A stretch of 64,000 nt of DNA from Thermoflexus sp. Its GTDB lineage: Bacteria > Chloroflexota > Anaerolineae > Aggregatilineales > Aggregatilineaceae. Location of the stretch: NCBI GenBank assembly GCA_020724465.1, contig DYGX01000002.1, positions 1 through 64,000 on the forward strand, written 5' to 3'. A model generated the notes under the pieces. The model was given only the letters and a program-made list of their open reading frames with translations. It ran no database searches and was not told the origin of the DNA. The position numbers and the translations under genes were made by a program. Below are positions 35,463 to 44,302 of the stretch, piece after piece; the first letter of the stretch is position 1; each line of letters begins with the position of its first letter.

Positions 35463-36509
35463 ATGGATGAACTTCAATCCAACCCGCCGTTGATCGAGTT
35501 GCGCGGTGTTCACCGTTATTTCCGCCAGGGGCGCGTGCGGATTCCCGTGCTGCAGGATATCAACCTGGCCGTGTACGAGAACGAGATCGTCTGCCTGGTT
35601 GGCGAGAGCGGCTGCGGCAAAACGACCACCGGCCGGATCATGGTCGATCTGCTCAAACCGTCTGCTGGCGAGGTCTTGTACCGGGGCAGGCCGCTGGATT
35701 CGCTGCGCGGTAAAGAGAAAGCCGAGCAGCGGCGCGCCCTGCAGTTGATCCATCAGGATCCGTTTGCCTCGCTCAACCCGGCGCACACCGTCGGCCAGAT
35801 TCTGTCCTTTCCCCTCAAGCGCCATCGGATGACCGCGGGGCGGGGCGGCGTACGGCGCCGGATCTGGGAGCTGCTGACACTGGTCGATCTCACCCCGCCG
35901 GGCGATCTGGTCAACAAATACCCGCATCAGCTCAGCGGTGGGCAGCGCCAGCGTGTCAGCATCGCGCGCGCTCTGACGGTCAAGCCCAAGCTGATCGTCG
36001 CCGACGAGGCGGTTAGCATGGTGGATGTCAGTATCCGCGTCAGTCTCTTGAAGATGCTGCACCGCCTGCGCGACGAGCTGGCTGTCGCGATTGTGTTCAT
36101 CACCCACGACCTGGCCCTGGCAAAGTACTTCGCCTGGGAAGGACGGATCGCGGTCATGTATCTGGGCCGCATCGTCGAGGTGGGGCCGACCCCTGAGGTC
36201 ATCTCCAACCCGGCACATCCCTACACGCGCGCCCTGATCTCGGCCATTCCCGAAGCAGACCCGATAGTGACGCGCAGCAAGCAGCGTATGACCCTGCGCA
36301 GTGAAGATATTCCCAGCCTGACACGCATTCCCCCCGGCTGCGCGTTTCACCCGCGCTGTCCGTTCTTCGTGCCGGGGCTGTGCGACGTGGAATTCCCACG
36401 GCTGGAGCACGTCGACGGTTATGCACAGCAGGTTGCCTGCCTGCCGCTGGCGCGCGGGTTGGGGTTGCAGGAATATGCGCCCATTGAGGAGCCTGAGCTT
36501 GGATCCTGA
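35463..36509 (+). CDS. peptide ABC transporter ATPase (DppF/OppF family)
   Basis: The 348-residue ATPase is the second nucleotide-binding subunit. Walker A is GESGCGKTTTG and the signature is LSGGQRQRVSIARAL. The Walker B/D-loop reads LIVADEAVSMVD instead of the usual LDEPTSALD; the catalytic glutamate is kept but the following proline and the D-loop are changed. The C-terminal CAFHPRCPFFVPGLC motif matches the DppF extension. The downstream small gene begins inside its last codons. Confidence 0.93.
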   Translation: MDELQSNPPLIELRGVHRYFRQGRVRIPVLQDINLAVYENEIVCLVGESGCGKTTTGRIMVDLLKPSAGEVLYRGRPLDSLRGKEKAEQRRALQLIHQDPFASLNPAHTVGQILSFPLKRHRMTAGRGGVRRRIWELLTLVDLTPPGDLVNKYPHQLSGGQRQRVSIARALTVKPKLIVADEAVSMVDVSIRVSLLKMLHRLRDELAVAIVFITHDLALAKYFAWEGRIAVMYLGRIVEVGPTPEVISNPAHPYTRALISAIPEADPIVTRSKQRMTLRSEDIPSLTRIPPGCAFHPRCPFFVPGLCDVEFPRLEHVDGYAQQVACLPLARGLGLQEYAPIEEPELGS

Positions 36510-36729
36510 GGTGCTGCGCGGTTTCTTCCGCATTGGCGTTTTCGTGGGTGTCTGCGGGCTGGTGATGGCTTTCTTCCAGCCGCGAGGCAGCGGCGAGTTT
36601 GTGCTGAGCGTGTGCAGTGCCTTGATCGGCGGTGTGCTGATTGTTGGGGTTTCGATCCTGACACGCTGGTTTGTCCGGCACGAGCAACTACCGGCGCAGG
36701 AAGGGAACGGCAGGCTTGATGAGGACTGA
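36499..36729 (+). CDS. small two-helix membrane protein, unknown
   Basis: This 76-residue protein is read from a TTG at 36499, seven bases after GAGGAG, and overlaps both the end of the DppF-like gene and the start of the NlpC/P60 gene. It has two hydrophobic stretches (FFRIGVFVGVCGLVMAFF and VCSALIGGVLIVGVSIL) joined by a short polar loop. A charged C-terminal tail follows. I do not recognise the family. The tight overlaps suggest that it is translated as part of the importer/endopeptidase unit; a transporter accessory role is possible but not shown. Confidence 0.6.
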   Translation: MDPEVLRGFFRIGVFVGVCGLVMAFFQPRGSGEFVLSVCSALIGGVLIVGVSILTRWFVRHEQLPAQEGNGRLDED

Positions 36730-37954
36730 TCAACCGCCGGGCAGCAGCGCACCGCTGCTGGATGCGCGCTTCTGGCTTGATCGCGCGCCGCAGCCGGACC
36801 AGCGGTTCGTTGCTCCGGGCGAGATCAACACCTTCAACCAGCGCGTGCATGCCAGCCTGGGGATCCCGCCTGTGCTCGACCTGCCGGACATGCTGGACGC
36901 CGCCCTGGTACGCGAGCTGATCGCCGCCTTTCGCCCGCCAGGAGAGGCATGTTTTGACGGTGTCGGGCAGCCGCTCGGCGCGGCGTATTGGGGGCACCTC
37001 GCGGGAGCCGTCCGACTGCCGGACGCGGGTCAGGTTCCGGTGCGGTTTGGGCTGGCGATTCGCCGGACGAGCGTGCGCGCGTTCCCGACACGGGATATTG
37101 TGACGACGCGGCCCGGCGAGATTCTGCTCGACCGGCTGCAGGAGACGACAATCGATCTGGGCTGGCCGGTGGCTGCCGTTGCGATATCGGCTGACGAGCG
37201 CTGGCTGTTCTGCCTGACGCCCCTGTATTGGGGCTGGGTGGCCGCTGCGGACATCGCCTGGACGGAGCGCGACACGGCGGTTGCCTTCGCCCGCCCGGCG
37301 CGCTGGGCGACCGTCACCGCTTCGCGCATCGCGATCGGGTTGCCCGCGGGTGGTGCTGTCCAGGCGCAGATGGGTACGCGCTTGCCGCTGCTCGGCCAGG
37401 ACACGCTGGGGATGCGCGTGCTGGTGCCTCAGCCGGGGGCGGACGGCAGCGCGGTGCTCGTCGAGGGCCTGATCTCCGCTGGGGCGCGCGACGCGGTCGA
37501 AGGCGATCTGCCCTGCACACCCCGCACGGTGCTGACTCAGGCGTTCTGCACGCTGGGCGAGCCGTATGCCTGGGGTGGGTCGCGCGGGGGGATGTTCGGG
37601 CGCGACTGCTCGCGCCTGGTGATGGATGCGTATGCGGTCACCGGAGTCCGGCTGCCGCGCAACACCGGCCAGCAAGCGGCAGTCTGCCGCGCCGTCGTGA
37701 CGTTCGACGGGGATCTGGCTGCGGACGAGCGCCGCGCGTTGCTGGCCGAGCGGGTGCCGGTGGGCGCGATTCTGACCATGCCAGGGCATGTGATGCTCTA
37801 TCTGGGCGCGCCGGATGGCGAGCCGTTTGTCATTCACGCGACGCAGTCGTCCGGTTATGATGGCGTTGTCGTGTCAGATCTTTCGCTGGGCGCCGGGACG
37901 GAAGCAGGCCGGCTGCTCGATCGGCTGGCATCTGCAGTCGTTGTGTCCGGCTGA
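36719..37954 (+). CDS. ykfC: YkfC-like gamma-D-glutamyl-diamino acid endopeptidase (SH3b-NlpC/P60)
   Basis: The 411-residue protein joins N-terminal SH3-like domains (the RRTSVRAFPT segment near residue 115 is characteristic) to a C-terminal NlpC/P60 cysteine peptidase. The catalytic residues appear as Cys297 in FGRDCSRLVMDAY, His357 in MPGHVMLYLG and His373 in IHATQ. YkfC in Bacillus hydrolyses L-Ala-gamma-D-Glu-DAP to L-Ala-D-Glu and DAP. No signal peptide is present, which fits cytoplasmic degradation of imported murein peptides. The epimerase for the released dipeptide and a DAP decarboxylase lie in the same cluster. The ATG at 36719 overlaps the preceding stop. Confidence 0.85.
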   Translation: MRTDQPPGSSAPLLDARFWLDRAPQPDQRFVAPGEINTFNQRVHASLGIPPVLDLPDMLDAALVRELIAAFRPPGEACFDGVGQPLGAAYWGHLAGAVRLPDAGQVPVRFGLAIRRTSVRAFPTRDIVTTRPGEILLDRLQETTIDLGWPVAAVAISADERWLFCLTPLYWGWVAAADIAWTERDTAVAFARPARWATVTASRIAIGLPAGGAVQAQMGTRLPLLGQDTLGMRVLVPQPGADGSAVLVEGLISAGARDAVEGDLPCTPRTVLTQAFCTLGEPYAWGGSRGGMFGRDCSRLVMDAYAVTGVRLPRNTGQQAAVCRAVVTFDGDLAADERRALLAERVPVGAILTMPGHVMLYLGAPDGEPFVIHATQSSGYDGVVVSDLSLGAGTEAGRLLDRLASAVVVSG

Positions 37955-38004
37955 GGGCGCTGCCGTGATCTTCCGGATTCTGCTCGACACAAGAGAGTTG
38001 TTCT

Positions 38005-38754
38005 ATGGTTACGCATGACTCGCCTGTGCCACTCTATGTGCAGATCAAGGACTACATCCGCCGCTGCATTCAGACCGGCGCGATTGAAGTCAACGGGCGC
38101 GTGCCGTCCGAGCGCGAGCTGGCGCAGCAGTTCAACGTCAATCGCCTGACGGCCAGCCGCGCGCTGAAGGAGCTGGTTCAGGAAGGGTTGATTTACTCGC
38201 GCGTGGGCAAAGGGACCTACGTCTGCCCGCCCAAAATCAATCAGGCGCTCAAGTCGCTCAGCAGCTTCACTGAGGAGATGCGGCAGTTGGGCCAGCGGGC
38301 ATCCAGCCGGGTGCTGCATGCCGCGGTTGAGCCGGCTACGGAGCAGGTCGCCCGCGCGCTGACAGTGCTGCCAGGCACCGAGGTCGTGGTGCTGGTGCGC
38401 GTCCGCCTGGCTGACGACCTGCCAATCGCGCTGGAAAGCTCGCATATCCTCGCGGCGCTGTGCCCGGACATCCTCGCCAACCATGATTTCGCGCACGAAT
38501 CGCTCTACCATGTGCTGCGCCATGACTACGGGCTGCGGATGACCTACGCGCACCAGACCATTGAGGCCAAGGTTGCGTCCGAAACCGAGCTGAAGGCGCT
38601 GGAGTGCATGCCGGGTACGCCGATTCTCAGTATCGTGCGCGTGACCTACACGGACTCGGATCAGCCGATCGAGTATGTGCGCTCTGCCTATCGCGGCGAT
38701 CGCTACAAGTTCCACACGGAACTGCACCTGATCGAGCCTGCGAAACAGGGTTAA
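38005..38754 (+). CDS. GntR/HutC-family regulator with UTRA domain
   Basis: The 249-residue protein has an N-terminal winged helix-turn-helix (RVPSERELAQQFNVNRLTAS, residues 30-50) and a C-terminal UTRA ligand domain. This is the architecture of NagR/YvoA, which senses amino-sugar phosphates. In the middle of the cell-wall salvage cluster it is the likely local regulator, with GlcNAc-6-P, GlcN-6-P or MurNAc-6-P as possible effectors. Its probable target is the repeat array at 28289-28326. It may be cotranscribed with the genes on either side, since gaps are 50 and 74 bases. Confidence 0.9.
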   Translation: MVTHDSPVPLYVQIKDYIRRCIQTGAIEVNGRVPSERELAQQFNVNRLTASRALKELVQEGLIYSRVGKGTYVCPPKINQALKSLSSFTEEMRQLGQRASSRVLHAAVEPATEQVARALTVLPGTEVVVLVRVRLADDLPIALESSHILAALCPDILANHDFAHESLYHVLRHDYGLRMTYAHQTIEAKVASETELKALECMPGTPILSIVRVTYTDSDQPIEYVRSAYRGDRYKFHTELHLIEPAKQG

Positions 38755-38828
38755 GCAGCATCGGTGGGCAAGGGAATGCGAATCGGGATGCGAAAGCTAT
38801 CCGCAGCGCGGGCTTGTGAGGCGAATTG

Positions 38829-40028
38829 ATGACGGTTCTGACGGGTCTTGAGCGTCTGGTGCGGGACGAGTTTGCCCTGCTGGCCGGGCGGCGCGCCGGC
38901 CTGCTGACCAACCCAAGCGCGGTGGATCGCTCGCTGCGCAGTGCCTATCGCCTCTTTGCCCAGGCGCAGGGTGTCACGCTGGCGGCGCTCTTTGGGCCGG
39001 AGCATGGCTTCGCCGGCTCGGCGGCGGACGGCGCGCCGGTCGACCACGCCGTCGACCCCCGGACGGGCTGCCCGATCTATAGCCTGTACGGCGAGACGCA
39101 GCGCCCCACGCCGGAGATGCTGCACGACCTGGATGTGCTGGTGGTCGATATTCAGGACATCGGCGTGCGTTATTACACATTCGCCTGGACGGTGACGCAC
39201 CTGCTTGAAGCTGCCGGGGAGCAGGGCGTCCCGGTCGTGATCCTGGACCGGCCCAACCCGTGGGGCGGGGATGGCGTCGCCGGGCCGCTGCTTGAACGGT
39301 CGCACGCGTCGCTGGTCGGGCGCTTCCCTGTGCCGGTGCTGCACGGGCTGACCCTGGGTGAGCTGGCAACGCTGGTCAATGCGCTGTGGAATCCCACCCC
39401 CGCTGAGCTGCAGGTCGTCCCCTGCGAGGGATGGCGCCGCGCCATGCGGTGGCCGGAGACGGGTTTGCCGTGGGTGCCGCCGTCTCCGGCGATGGCGCAC
39501 CTGAGCACGCTCTGGCACTATCCGGGAGCGTGCCTGCTCGAAGGGACGATTCTGTCCGAGGGGCGCGGCACGGCGCTGCCGTTTGAGATCGCCGGCGCGC
39601 CCTGGCTGGATGCCGAGGCGCTGGTCGACCGTCTGAACGCCGATGGCTGGGCTGCGTCGATGGGCGCGGGCTTCCGGCCGCTGTCGTTCGAGCCAACGGA
39701 CAGCAAATGGGCCGGGCAGCCCTGCCAGGGTGTGCAGGTGCATATTCTGGACGCTGCGCGCTGGCGTCCGCTCGAAGTCTGGTTGGGCGTGATCATCACG
39801 ATTCGCGCGCTCTACCCGCAGCACTTCGCCTGGCTGCCGCCCGTCTCGGAAGACGCCGCCTATCACTTCGACCGGCTGATCGGCGGCCCCTGGATGCGCA
39901 AAGAGATCGAAGCAGGTGTCGAATCCGGTCTGCCGGTGGGCGCGATCCTGGGGCGCTTCGCCGCCGAATGGCTGGACGACGCGCACGCCTTCGAACTTCA
40001 GCGCCGGCCCTTTCTCCTCTACGAGTGA
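38829..40028 (+). CDS. namZ: exo-beta-N-acetylmuramidase NamZ (DUF1343, GH171)
   Basis: NamZ releases MurNAc from the non-reducing end of peptidoglycan fragments. The 399-residue protein has the DUF1343 segments LLTNPSAVDRS, LFGPEHGFAG near residue 60, YSLYGE and DLDVLVVDIQDIGVRYYTF. DRPNPWGG, EGRGTALPFE and a C-terminal helical domain follow. No signal peptide is seen, unlike the exported Bacillus protein, so it probably works on imported fragments. The start is the ATG at 38829 behind GTGAGG. It is directly followed, after seven bases, by the serine hydrolase gene. Confidence 0.9.
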   Translation: MTVLTGLERLVRDEFALLAGRRAGLLTNPSAVDRSLRSAYRLFAQAQGVTLAALFGPEHGFAGSAADGAPVDHAVDPRTGCPIYSLYGETQRPTPEMLHDLDVLVVDIQDIGVRYYTFAWTVTHLLEAAGEQGVPVVILDRPNPWGGDGVAGPLLERSHASLVGRFPVPVLHGLTLGELATLVNALWNPTPAELQVVPCEGWRRAMRWPETGLPWVPPSPAMAHLSTLWHYPGACLLEGTILSEGRGTALPFEIAGAPWLDAEALVDRLNADGWAASMGAGFRPLSFEPTDSKWAGQPCQGVQVHILDAARWRPLEVWLGVIITIRALYPQHFAWLPPVSEDAAYHFDRLIGGPWMRKEIEAGVESGLPVGAILGRFAAEWLDDAHAFELQRRPFLLYE

Positions 40029-40035
40029 CCCAATC

Positions 40036-41286
40036 ATGGCCAACCTGCACGACATTTCGAGCGACGATCGGGTTAACGAGCTTGGCCCGGCGGCAACTCG
40101 CGCGCTCGATGCGGTGATCGCGGCGCACCTGGGCGAGACGTTTCCGGCTCTCAGCCTCACCGTGATTCACGCGGGCGACGTGCTGCTGAACCAGGGCTGG
40201 GGCTGGATCGACCCGGAGACGCGCGCGCTGCCGGTCGGCCCGGCGGCGCTGTTCGATCTGGCGTCGGTGTCCAAGCTCTTCACCGCCACCGCGTTCCTGG
40301 CGCAGGTCAGCGCGGGGCAGGTGTCGCTCGACGCGCCGCTGGTCGCGATCGTGCCCGAGTTCGGCGCGGGCGGGGCGCGCGGGCTGGATGGCGGTCAGGA
40401 TCCGCACAGCAAGGCGATGCTGCCCCCGCCGCCTGGCGCCGCGAGCGAGACCGTCGATCCCCGGCGCGTGTTGCTGCGCCACTTGCTGACTCATACGTCC
40501 GGGCTGGCCCCCTGGCGCGACGTGTACCGTTCCGCAGGGCCGCCACCGCCGCCGCCGGATGAGCCGGATCCCATTCCCCGCGCAGAACGCTGGGCGCGTG
40601 CGCTTGGGGCCCTGTGCGCCTATCCGTTCGTCGGGCAGCCGGGCGAGGGCGTGGTGCGCTACAGCGACCTGGGATTGATGCTACTGGGCGAGGTCGTCAC
40701 CCGGCTGGACGGGGCGGATGATCTCGCGGCGGTCGTTCAGGCGCGGGTTTGCGCGCCACTCGGCCTGGAGTCGATCGCGTACAATCCGCTGCAGGCGGGC
40801 CGCCCGCGCGAGGCGATAGTGCCGACCGAAGACGATCCGGACTGGCGCGGGCGCCGCTGTTGGGGCGAGGTGCATGACGAGAACGCGTGCGGCGTTGGCG
40901 GCGTGGCCGGGCATGCAGGGCTGTTTGGCACGGCGCGGGACGTGGCGGCACTGGGGCAGGCGTGGCTGCAAGGCGACGCCCGGCTGGGTGTTGCGCCCGA
41001 CCTGCGCGCGGACGCCGTGCGCGAGCACGCCGAGACAGACGGGGCGCGTCGCGGCCTGGGATGGATGCTCAAGGCACTCGAAGGGTCGTCGGTTGGCGAG
41101 CGGTTTCACCCCTCGTCGTACGGGCATTTCGGTTTCACCGGCACGTCGCTGTGGATCGATCCAACGCGAGAGCTGGTTGTCGCCGCGCTCTCGAACCGGG
41201 TCTATCCGGGGCGGGACAAGCCGGGCATCGAGGCATTTCGTCGCAGCCTGCACGATCTGCTCGCAGAGGTGATTGACCAGCGATGA
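40036..41286 (+). CDS. beta-lactamase-family serine hydrolase (AmiE-like candidate)
   Basis: The 416-residue protein belongs to the class C beta-lactamase/penicillin-binding-protein-like hydrolases. The nucleophile motif SVSK is at residues 77-80, the second motif is RYSDLGLMLLG, and FTGTSLWIDP near the C-terminus corresponds to the third. The neighbouring gene in the B. subtilis salvage operon, amiE, is of this family and cleaves MurNAc from L-Ala, so an N-acetylmuramyl-L-alanine amidase role is plausible. A D,D-peptidase or esterase is the alternative. There is no signal peptide. Its stop overlaps the anmK start (ATGA). Confidence 0.8.
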   Translation: MANLHDISSDDRVNELGPAATRALDAVIAAHLGETFPALSLTVIHAGDVLLNQGWGWIDPETRALPVGPAALFDLASVSKLFTATAFLAQVSAGQVSLDAPLVAIVPEFGAGGARGLDGGQDPHSKAMLPPPPGAASETVDPRRVLLRHLLTHTSGLAPWRDVYRSAGPPPPPPDEPDPIPRAERWARALGALCAYPFVGQPGEGVVRYSDLGLMLLGEVVTRLDGADDLAAVVQARVCAPLGLESIAYNPLQAGRPREAIVPTEDDPDWRGRRCWGEVHDENACGVGGVAGHAGLFGTARDVAALGQAWLQGDARLGVAPDLRADAVREHAETDGARRGLGWMLKALEGSSVGERFHPSSYGHFGFTGTSLWIDPTRELVVAALSNRVYPGRDKPGIEAFRRSLHDLLAEVIDQR

Positions 41287-42467
41287 GAATCGTCGGCCTG
41301 ATCTCCGGCACGTCTGCCGATGGAATCGACGCGGCTCTGTGCGACATTCGCGGCGCGCCCCCATCGATTGAAGCGGCCATCGTGCACGCCCTCACCGTTC
41401 CCTATGCGGATGATACCCGGCAGCGCGTGCTGGGCGCATGCCAGCCGGGTCGCGCCGGCTCGGATGAGCTGTGCCGGCTGCACGCTGTGCTGGGCGAGCA
41501 GTTCGCGGCGGCGGCGCTGGACGTGATCCACGCTGCGGGGTTGAGTCCCGATGCGGTCGATCTCATCGGCTCGCACGGGCAGACGGTCTGGCATGAAGTC
41601 GAAGCGAGCGGGCGGGTCAGCGCGACGCTGCAACTGGCGGAAGCGTCGATCATCGCCGAGCGGACCGGGATCACGACCGTGGCGAACTTCCGCCCTCGCG
41701 ACGTCGCCGCCGGGGGGCAGGGCGCGCCGCTGACCGCCTATGCGGACTGGCTGCTGCTGCGCGCGCCGGACGTCTGGCGGGCAGTCCAGAACATCGGCGG
41801 GATCGGGAACGTGACCTTTCTGCCCCCGCTCAGCGAGGAGTCTAGTTTGCCGCTGGCCTTCGATACCGGGCCGGGGAACGCCCTGCTGGACAGCGCCACG
41901 ACGCTCATCACCCAGGGGACGGCGCACTATGATCGGGACGGCGCGCTGGCCGCCCAGGGCATGGTCGATGAAACGTGGCTGGCGGCGCTGCTGCAGCACC
42001 CGTATTTCGCGCGCCGTCCACCCAAGACAACGGGCCGCGAGCTGTTTAGCGCGGAGATGGCCGCCGGTTTGGTGGACGAGGGGCGGGCGCACGGCCTGGA
42101 CGCGATGAGCATTCTGGCGACGCTGACGGCACTGACCGCGGCAAGCATTGCGGACGCCTACCGGCGTTTTGCGCCTGCCCCGATTGACGAGGTCATTCTG
42201 GGTGGGGGCGGCGCGCGCAACCCTGTGCTGGTCGCCATGCTGCGCGAGCGCCTGGCCCCGGCGCGGGTGCTGCTTCACGAGCAGATCGGGCTGGACAGCG
42301 ACCACAAGGAAGCGCTGGTGTTTGCGCTGCTGGCGCATGAAACGTGGCACAGCCGGCCCGGCACGCATCCGGCCCTGACCGGCGCCGCGCACGCCACCGT
42401 TCTCGGCCAGATCACGCCCGGCGCAAACTATGCGGCGCTGCTGCGGCGGACGTGGTGCGAATCATGA
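41283..42467 (+). CDS. anmK: anhydro-N-acetylmuramic acid kinase
   Basis: AnmK opens the 1,6-anhydro ring of anhMurNAc and phosphorylates it to MurNAc-6-phosphate using ATP. The 394-residue protein carries the N-terminal GLISGTSADGIDAAL motif, SHGQTVWHE, QNIGGIGNVTFLPP, FDTGPGNALLD and GGGGARNPVLV, all typical of AnmK. Its presence implies that substrates made by lytic transglycosylases are salvaged. It is translationally coupled to both neighbours by four-base ATGA overlaps. Confidence 0.95.
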   Translation: MRIVGLISGTSADGIDAALCDIRGAPPSIEAAIVHALTVPYADDTRQRVLGACQPGRAGSDELCRLHAVLGEQFAAAALDVIHAAGLSPDAVDLIGSHGQTVWHEVEASGRVSATLQLAEASIIAERTGITTVANFRPRDVAAGGQGAPLTAYADWLLLRAPDVWRAVQNIGGIGNVTFLPPLSEESSLPLAFDTGPGNALLDSATTLITQGTAHYDRDGALAAQGMVDETWLAALLQHPYFARRPPKTTGRELFSAEMAAGLVDEGRAHGLDAMSILATLTALTAASIADAYRRFAPAPIDEVILGGGGARNPVLVAMLRERLAPARVLLHEQIGLDSDHKEALVFALLAHETWHSRPGTHPALTGAAHATVLGQITPGANYAALLRRTWCES

Positions 42468-43420
42468 CGGCAGCGCGCTACCTGGTGGGGATCGATGGCG
42501 GCGGCAGCATGGTTCGCGCCGTGGTTGCCACGCTCGATCTTGAGATCGTCGGACAGGCTGAAGGGGCGCCGGCCAATCCCGGCGTGGTGGGGCGCGCGCA
42601 GGCCGCTCGCGCCATTCGCGAGGTGATCGTTGCGGCTCTGGAAGCAGGCGCCGCGGCACCGGACGAGGTTGCAGCGGTGTGCCTCGGCGTGGCAGGGGCG
42701 GCGGCCAGCCATTCCGCCGCCTGGCTGCGCGACGTGGCTGCCGGGGTCACGCCGGGCGCACTGATCGTACCCAGCGCCGATTACGAGATCGCGCTGGTCG
42801 GCGCGCTTGGCGCGCGGCGCGGCGTGCTGGTGCTGGCCGGGACCGGCAGCCTGGCCTTCGGCGTGAACGCGCGGGGGCGCAGCGCGCTGGTGGGCGGCTG
42901 GGGCTATCTGCTCGGAGATGAAGGCAGCGGCTACTGGCTCGGTGTGCGTGGGCTGCGGGCGGTCACCTGGGCAGATGATGGCCGCGGCCCGCAGACGGCG
43001 CTGAGCGCGGCGCTTCTGGAAACGCTGGGGCTGGCCGCGCCCCGCGATCTGATCCCGTGGCTGTACCAGTCCGGTGAGCCGCGCATTCAGGCGGTAGCGC
43101 GTCTGGCCGAGGTGGTGCTGGACACGGCGGCGCAGGGGGACGCGGTCGCGCTGGAACTGGTGGCGCGGGGCGCCGGGCATCTGGCGCGGGCCGCGCGCGC
43201 GGTGATGCGCACCCTGGGGATGCGCCGCCCGCCTGTTGCGTTTGCGGGCGGGTTGCTCGGCGCGCCAAATCCCCTCAGCACGGCGCTGTGCGCCCGTCTG
43301 CGCCTCACAGCGCTGCCGGTGCCGCGCTATCCGCCGGTGATGGGCGCCGTGCTCCTGGCACGCGAGCAGCTTTCGAGCGCAAGCAAGCGCGATCGACATC
43401 GGCATGGAACGGCGGGATAA
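42464..43420 (+). CDS. BadF/BadG-family N-acetylglucosamine / N-acetylmuramate kinase
   Basis: The 318-residue protein is a sugar kinase of the BadF/BadG/BcrA/BcrD ATPase fold. Motifs are the phosphate-1 loop YLVGIDGGGSMVRAVV at the N-terminus, LVLAGTGSLAFG, GGWGYLLGDEGSGYWLG and the adenosine motif FAGGLLG near the C-terminus. Relatives include NagK and the clostridial MurK, which phosphorylates both GlcNAc and MurNAc. Here it would convert the sugars released by NagZ and NamZ to their 6-phosphates. The start at 42464 overlaps the anmK stop. Confidence 0.87.
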   Translation: MTAARYLVGIDGGGSMVRAVVATLDLEIVGQAEGAPANPGVVGRAQAARAIREVIVAALEAGAAAPDEVAAVCLGVAGAAASHSAAWLRDVAAGVTPGALIVPSADYEIALVGALGARRGVLVLAGTGSLAFGVNARGRSALVGGWGYLLGDEGSGYWLGVRGLRAVTWADDGRGPQTALSAALLETLGLAAPRDLIPWLYQSGEPRIQAVARLAEVVLDTAAQGDAVALELVARGAGHLARAARAVMRTLGMRRPPVAFAGGLLGAPNPLSTALCARLRLTALPVPRYPPVMGAVLLAREQLSSASKRDRHRHGTAG

Positions 43421-43426
43421 GATGCG

Positions 43427-44302
43427 ATGCTGACCGAACAAGTAAACCCACGCACGACCGGCCTGGATCAGTTCTCCGCGCTGGAGATCGTGGAAGCGAT
43501 GAACGCCGAAGACGCGACGGTGGCCGGCGCGGTACGGCGCGCTCTGCCGGCGATCGCGCGGGCAGTCGATCAGATCGTCGAGCGGATGCGGCGTGGCGGA
43601 CGCCTGATTTATATCGGCGCCGGAACCAGCGGGCGTCTGGGCGTGCTGGACGCGGTCGAGTGTTTGCCCACCTTCAGCACGGAGCCCGGCCAGGTGATCG
43701 GCCTGATTGCCGGGGGCGAGCAGGCGCTGACCCAGGCGATCGAGGGGGCGGAAGACCGGTATGATGATGGGCGACGCGACCTGGAAGCGGTTAACCTGCT
43801 TCCGCGCGATGTTGTGGTCGGCATCGCCGCCAGCGGCCAGACCCCATATGTGCTGGGCGCGCTCGATTATGCCAATGCGGTCGGAGCGCTGACGGTGGCG
43901 GTCGCCTGCAACGAACCGGCGCCCATGCTGGAGCGTGCCAGGATTGCCATTCCGATTCTGGTCGGCCCGGAAATTCTGGCCGGCTCAACGCGCTTGAAGG
44001 CCGGGACCGCTCAGAAGATGGTGCTGAACATGCTCAGCACGGCGACGATGGTGCGGCTGGGCAAGGTTTACGGCAACCTGATGGTTGACGTCAAGGTGAC
44101 CAACCAAAAGCTTTCGGAGCGCGCCCGGCGTATCGTCAGCCGGGTGTCAGGCGTGGACGAGGCCGAGGCGGCGCGGTTGCTGGCGCTGACCGGCAATGAG
44201 GTCAAGACGGCGATCGTCATGGCGCGGCTTGGCGTGTCTGCCGAGGAAGCGCGCTCGCTGCTGCAGGCTGCCGGCGGGATGCTGCGCAAGGTGATTGGCT
44301 AG
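43427..44302 (+). CDS. murQ: N-acetylmuramic acid 6-phosphate etherase
   Basis: MurQ cleaves the lactyl ether of MurNAc-6-phosphate, giving GlcNAc-6-phosphate and D-lactate. The 291-residue protein shows the family signature YIGAGTSGRLGVLDAVECLPTF near residue 60. It also has the GLIAGGEQALTQAIEGAED segment with an active-site glutamate, GIAASGQTPYV and the C-terminal LTGNEVKTAIVMARLGVS. Its product is the substrate of NagA at the other end of the cluster. It overlaps the convergent lysA gene by four bases at the stop codons. Confidence 0.96.
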   Translation: MLTEQVNPRTTGLDQFSALEIVEAMNAEDATVAGAVRRALPAIARAVDQIVERMRRGGRLIYIGAGTSGRLGVLDAVECLPTFSTEPGQVIGLIAGGEQALTQAIEGAEDRYDDGRRDLEAVNLLPRDVVVGIAASGQTPYVLGALDYANAVGALTVAVACNEPAPMLERARIAIPILVGPEILAGSTRLKAGTAQKMVLNMLSTATMVRLGKVYGNLMVDVKVTNQKLSERARRIVSRVSGVDEAEAARLLALTGNEVKTAIVMARLGVSAEEARSLLQAAGGMLRKVIG

